From a virus, in the IMG/VR virus record IMGVR_UViG_3300033153_010210, positions 42,055-106,054 of that record: a DNA stretch of 64,000 nucleotides; one strand, written 5' to 3'. Numbering within the stretch: position 1 is the first letter of the stretch; every line of letters starts with the position of its first letter. Positions 61,931 through 64,000 of the stretch are shown piece by piece. A program made the translations under genes and the position numbers. The notes below the pieces were generated by a model. That model was not told where the DNA came from. It did no database searches and worked only from the letters and a program-made list of their open reading frames with translations.

Positions 61931-62374
61931 CTACAGGCGATTTAAAACTTTCACAACCTTTACAAAGTATCTGTTTCCTTGATGTACTTTGTAATTATTA
62001 GTAACTGCTTTAGGACCAATATTATAAGCCATAATGGCTTTTTCCCATGAATTAAAGTAAGTATATAGCCACTTAAGATATTTTAAACCCACCTCTATAT
62101 TATGATAAGGGTTCCAGGGATTAAATTTCTTTTCTCTATTCCAGAATTTCTTTTCAAAATAACTTATATAAACAGGATTTAGTTGAAAGATACCGATATC
62201 CCCGGATACCCCTCTGATATTCCGCCAACCTGATTCTACTTCAATTATTGCAATTGCTATATCAGAGGGGATATCATATTCTTTACATTTATCTATTGTA
62301 AAGTCTTTTAAAGGGGAACTAAAAGAATATAAATGAGTAAAAAAGTACAATAATATAACTACAAAATTCTTCAT
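61931..62374 (-). CDS. Lytic transglycosylase (SLT domain)
   Basis: 147 residues, ATG 62374. Signal peptide MKNFVVILLYFFTHLYSFS; SLT domain with the catalytic glutamate in IAIIEVESGWRN, GDIGIFQLNPVY and AIMAYNIGPKAV, the typical E-S-x-x-N/G, G-x-x-Q-x-x-P and A-Y-N-x-G blocks. It cleaves the glycan backbone of peptidoglycan. Export by the host secretion system suggests action on the periplasmic side. Confidence 0.8.
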   Translation of the reverse strand: MKNFVVILLYFFTHLYSFSSPLKDFTIDKCKEYDIPSDIAIAIIEVESGWRNIRGVSGDIGIFQLNPVYISYFEKKFWNREKKFNPWNPYHNIEVGLKYLKWLYTYFNSWEKAIMAYNIGPKAVTNNYKVHQGNRYFVKVVKVLNRL

Positions 62375-62383
62375 TTTCCTATA

Positions 62384-63160
62384 TCACATATAAGCATGGT
62401 ATGCTATCTTCTTATATAAATCCTCACTACATATTTCACAAAATCCAACATCTTTGATGAGGAACTTAGAAAGATCTCTAACAAATTTTTTGTCTTTGAT
62501 ACTCATATACCAGTTAACATAAGAAACAGGTTTTTCTTTTTTATTAGAGAATTCGTTTCGATATTTATCATATTTAGAAATTGTTGATTGAGATAATCTC
62601 ATCTTTATAAAAGTTTCATACTTCTTATATTTCTTATTATTGTGAAAAAATTGCAATAATAGATTATTTACAATCTTTCTTTTATCGTATTCGATCTTTT
62701 TATATGTCGCTAGATGATTATCAATGTAATCTTCAAAATTTAAATTATTTTCCTCATCGATCACAGAATCTTTATTTAGACACGATAATCTTAACTTTCT
62801 ATATATTCCCTGTTCATAATCTAATTTTACAAATGAATGGTTTTTCATCTCTGTTTTGAAAAACTTCTTAGCCTCATTCATTAACTTCATTTTAAAGATA
62901 TTTGTTATATCAAAATTATCATCTATTTTATTAACATCAATATATTTAACAACTTCATTTAATATAAGATAAGCTTCCATTTTAAAATCTTGGAAATCGT
63001 CATAATTTTTTGTCCATTTCAGTAATTTCCCGCTTACCTTATTAACTAAAGGTTGATACTTTTGCCATAGCTTTTCCATATTATATTTGACATTCTTATT
63101 ATTCTTAATTTCTTTTATTAATTGTTTATCGCTTTTAATTTCTTCTTTTATCTTTCTCAT
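62384..63160 (-). CDS. Sigma70 region 2-like factor, candidate late sigma factor
   Basis: 258 residues, ATG 63160 behind AAGGAGAA. Residues about 30-105 fit sigma region 2: LWQKYQPLVNKVSGKLLKW, a D-D-F-x-D-F-x-x-E-A-Y-L-I-L-N-E-V-V-K-Y-I-D block (54-75), then F-x-I-T-N-I-F-K-M-K-L. Conserved aromatic W-x-Y and acidic D-D/E residues correspond to the core-binding helix. A region 4-like helix-turn-helix is not obvious; residues about 185-215 (MRLSQSTISKYDKYRN) may stand in for it. It could be a T4 gp55-like or sigma-like factor. Its own gene is preceded by an ACTAATAT element, allowing autoregulation. Confidence 0.55.
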   Translation of the reverse strand: MRKIKEEIKSDKQLIKEIKNNKNVKYNMEKLWQKYQPLVNKVSGKLLKWTKNYDDFQDFKMEAYLILNEVVKYIDVNKIDDNFDITNIFKMKLMNEAKKFFKTEMKNHSFVKLDYEQGIYRKLRLSCLNKDSVIDEENNLNFEDYIDNHLATYKKIEYDKRKIVNNLLLQFFHNNKKYKKYETFIKMRLSQSTISKYDKYRNEFSNKKEKPVSYVNWYMSIKDKKFVRDLSKFLIKDVGFCEICSEDLYKKIAYHAYM

Positions 63161-63175
63161 TTTCTTCTCCTTAAA

Positions 63176-63187
63176 ATTATATTAGTC
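63176..63187 (-). promoter_or_regulatory. ACTAATAT element before the sigma-like gene (leader class)
   Basis: On the minus strand GACTAATATAAT ends 15 bases before ATG 63160; AAGGAGAA lies between. Confidence 0.5.
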
Positions 63188-63227
63188 ATAAGTTATAAGC
63201 TCCTAAAAAAATGATTTGCATAACTTT

Positions 63228-63449
63228 TCATGAAATACCCCCTATTATCGAGGGATATTCCCCTTCTATATATGTATTTGTCAAAGTAGAATTATCAGAA
63301 AACTGTTGCCTTACTCCGACAAACAATTTGCCTTTTGGAGTTTTACCTCTAAAGGTTATTTCAATAACTTCTTTCATTTGGCCAAAACAATTGGGAAGTA
63401 TATCCCCAATTGTTATATTTTCAATGTCTTCTTTAGAAAACCTTTTCAT
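63228..63449 (-). CDS. Small hypothetical protein
   Basis: 73 residues, ATG 63449 behind AAGGAGG. Helical N-terminus then beta strands (EVIEITFRGKTPKGKLFVGV). No motif, signal or membrane segment. Sits between the vWA-like and sigma-like genes. Confidence 0.5.
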   Translation of the reverse strand: MKRFSKEDIENITIGDILPNCFGQMKEVIEITFRGKTPKGKLFVGVRQQFSDNSTLTNTYIEGEYPSIIGGIS

Positions 63450-63470
63450 ATTATCCTCCTTGTAATCAAT

Positions 63471-63998
63471 TTATTCTAACAGTTTAATTTCTTTTTTAAT
63501 TTCCTTCTCTAACAAAAGAGAAGTATCTTTAGTGTTTACTGTAGTTTGACGTCCTCCGGTAATTTCTGCAAGCTTTTTCATAAACTCTTCTCCTTTATCT
63601 CCACCAGGGCCAATATAAATAATATTGACTGGCGTTGCAAGTTTAAGCGCTTCTTCTATTGCTTGAGATTCAGAATCGGGTAAGCCATCGCTAATAACAA
63701 TTATTGTTTGTCTTTTACTCCGCGGCAATGTCGTACATAAACGGAAAGCTTCTGCCATATTTGTTTCTCCTGCTGGAAATGTTTCAATTCCTAGACAAGC
63801 GCTTTCTGAAAATGAAATATATGATGCCCTTGGATAGTCTTGAATTGCTTCCATTAAAGCATCAAACTTGGATTTACCCTTCACATATTCTGACATCGAT
63901 CCAGAGCAATCAAGCAATAAAGTTAAACTTGATTGCGCTTCAATTCTTTTCTTTTCTTTTTTTATGTCAGCTAAACCTTTTTTTAAGCTATCTGACAA
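63471..63998 (-). CDS. von Willebrand factor A domain protein (possibly cut by the window edge)
   Basis: 175 residues from a TTG at 63998. Since the window ends 2 bases further, the true start may lie outside. A complete metal-ion-dependent adhesion site is visible: LLLDCSGSMS (D-x-S-x-S), a threonine in AGETNMAEAF and an aspartate in IVISDGLPDSE. vWA proteins bind partners through a divalent ion and often work with a MoxR-type AAA+ ATPase. The last 20 residues are charged and helical. Confidence 0.75.
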   Translation of the reverse strand: MSDSLKKGLADIKKEKKRIEAQSSLTLLLDCSGSMSEYVKGKSKFDALMEAIQDYPRASYISFSESACLGIETFPAGETNMAEAFRLCTTLPRSKRQTIIVISDGLPDSESQAIEEALKLATPVNIIYIGPGGDKGEEFMKKLAEITGGRQTTVNTKDTSLLLEKEIKKEIKLLE

Positions 63999-64000
63999 TG

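Noticed and set aside
1-64000. Prophage, plasmid or CRISPR signatures
   Set aside because: No integrase, excisionase, repressor, attachment repeat, partition gene or spaced palindromic repeat array was seen.

Overview
The window is a 64 kb piece of a large, strictly lytic-looking tailed bacteriophage genome with a contractile (T4-like myovirus) tail. It is AT-rich and densely coded, with gene overlaps of the ATGA and TAATG type, mostly AGGAG-like ribosome binding sites and some GTG/TTG starts. I see no integrase, repressor, tRNA, rRNA, CRISPR or insertion sequence. The host cannot be named. A low-GC bacterium is likely, and a lytic transglycosylase, M23 peptidases and a secreted protein ending in an outer-membrane-like strand weakly suggest a diderm envelope.

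Layout. 1-585 is the end of an ATPase-like gene. 976-9099 holds five tandem paralogues, each with a conserved N-terminal domain followed by 31-54 exact 5-residue W-x-x-G-x repeats; no function is known to me. 9149-15600 has a dual-specificity-type phosphatase, small virion or membrane proteins, then tail sheath and tail tube. 15694-28263 is the tail assembly and baseplate block: tube paralogue, tail chaperone with a probable +1 frameshift extension, tape measure, gp53-, gp27-, gp5/gpV-, gp25-, gp6- and gpI-like proteins and a collar-domain fibre. 28267-34989 is a 2240-residue tail fibre. 34983-39143 has small proteins, a lipase, an M23-like peptidase and membrane proteins (a lysis-type cassette).

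At 39143/39144 the coding strand switches. The minus-strand half reads from 64000 down to 39144: vWA protein, a sigma-like factor, lytic transglycosylase and M23 peptidase, then a 12 kb carbohydrate island (about 61062-48992), thymidylate kinase, small proteins, rIIA/rIIB-like proteins, clamp loader and primase. The island encodes a sialic (nonulosonic) acid synthase, a CMP-sialic acid synthetase, a GT29-like sialyltransferase, DUF115/GT42-like proteins, other glycosyltransferases, a sulfotransferase, a methyltransferase and a nucleotide-sugar dehydrogenase.

Main discoveries. (1) The dehydrogenase is encoded as two genes joined by what looks like a naturally split intein placed exactly before the catalytic cysteine. 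(2) The five-gene W-x-x-G-x array. (3) A 12-13 bp element, (T/G)(T/A)ACTAATAT(A/T)(A/T)(T/A), occurs twelve times in intergenic positions on both strands. In six cases it lies 15-40 bp upstream of a gene with a leader, usually with a Shine-Dalgarno; in six it touches or nearly touches an ATG that has none. It is a strong candidate for a phage-specific late promoter, possibly read by the sigma-like factor whose own gene carries the element. (4) A tail chaperone frameshift whose extension ends with an ATGA overlap on the tape measure gene.
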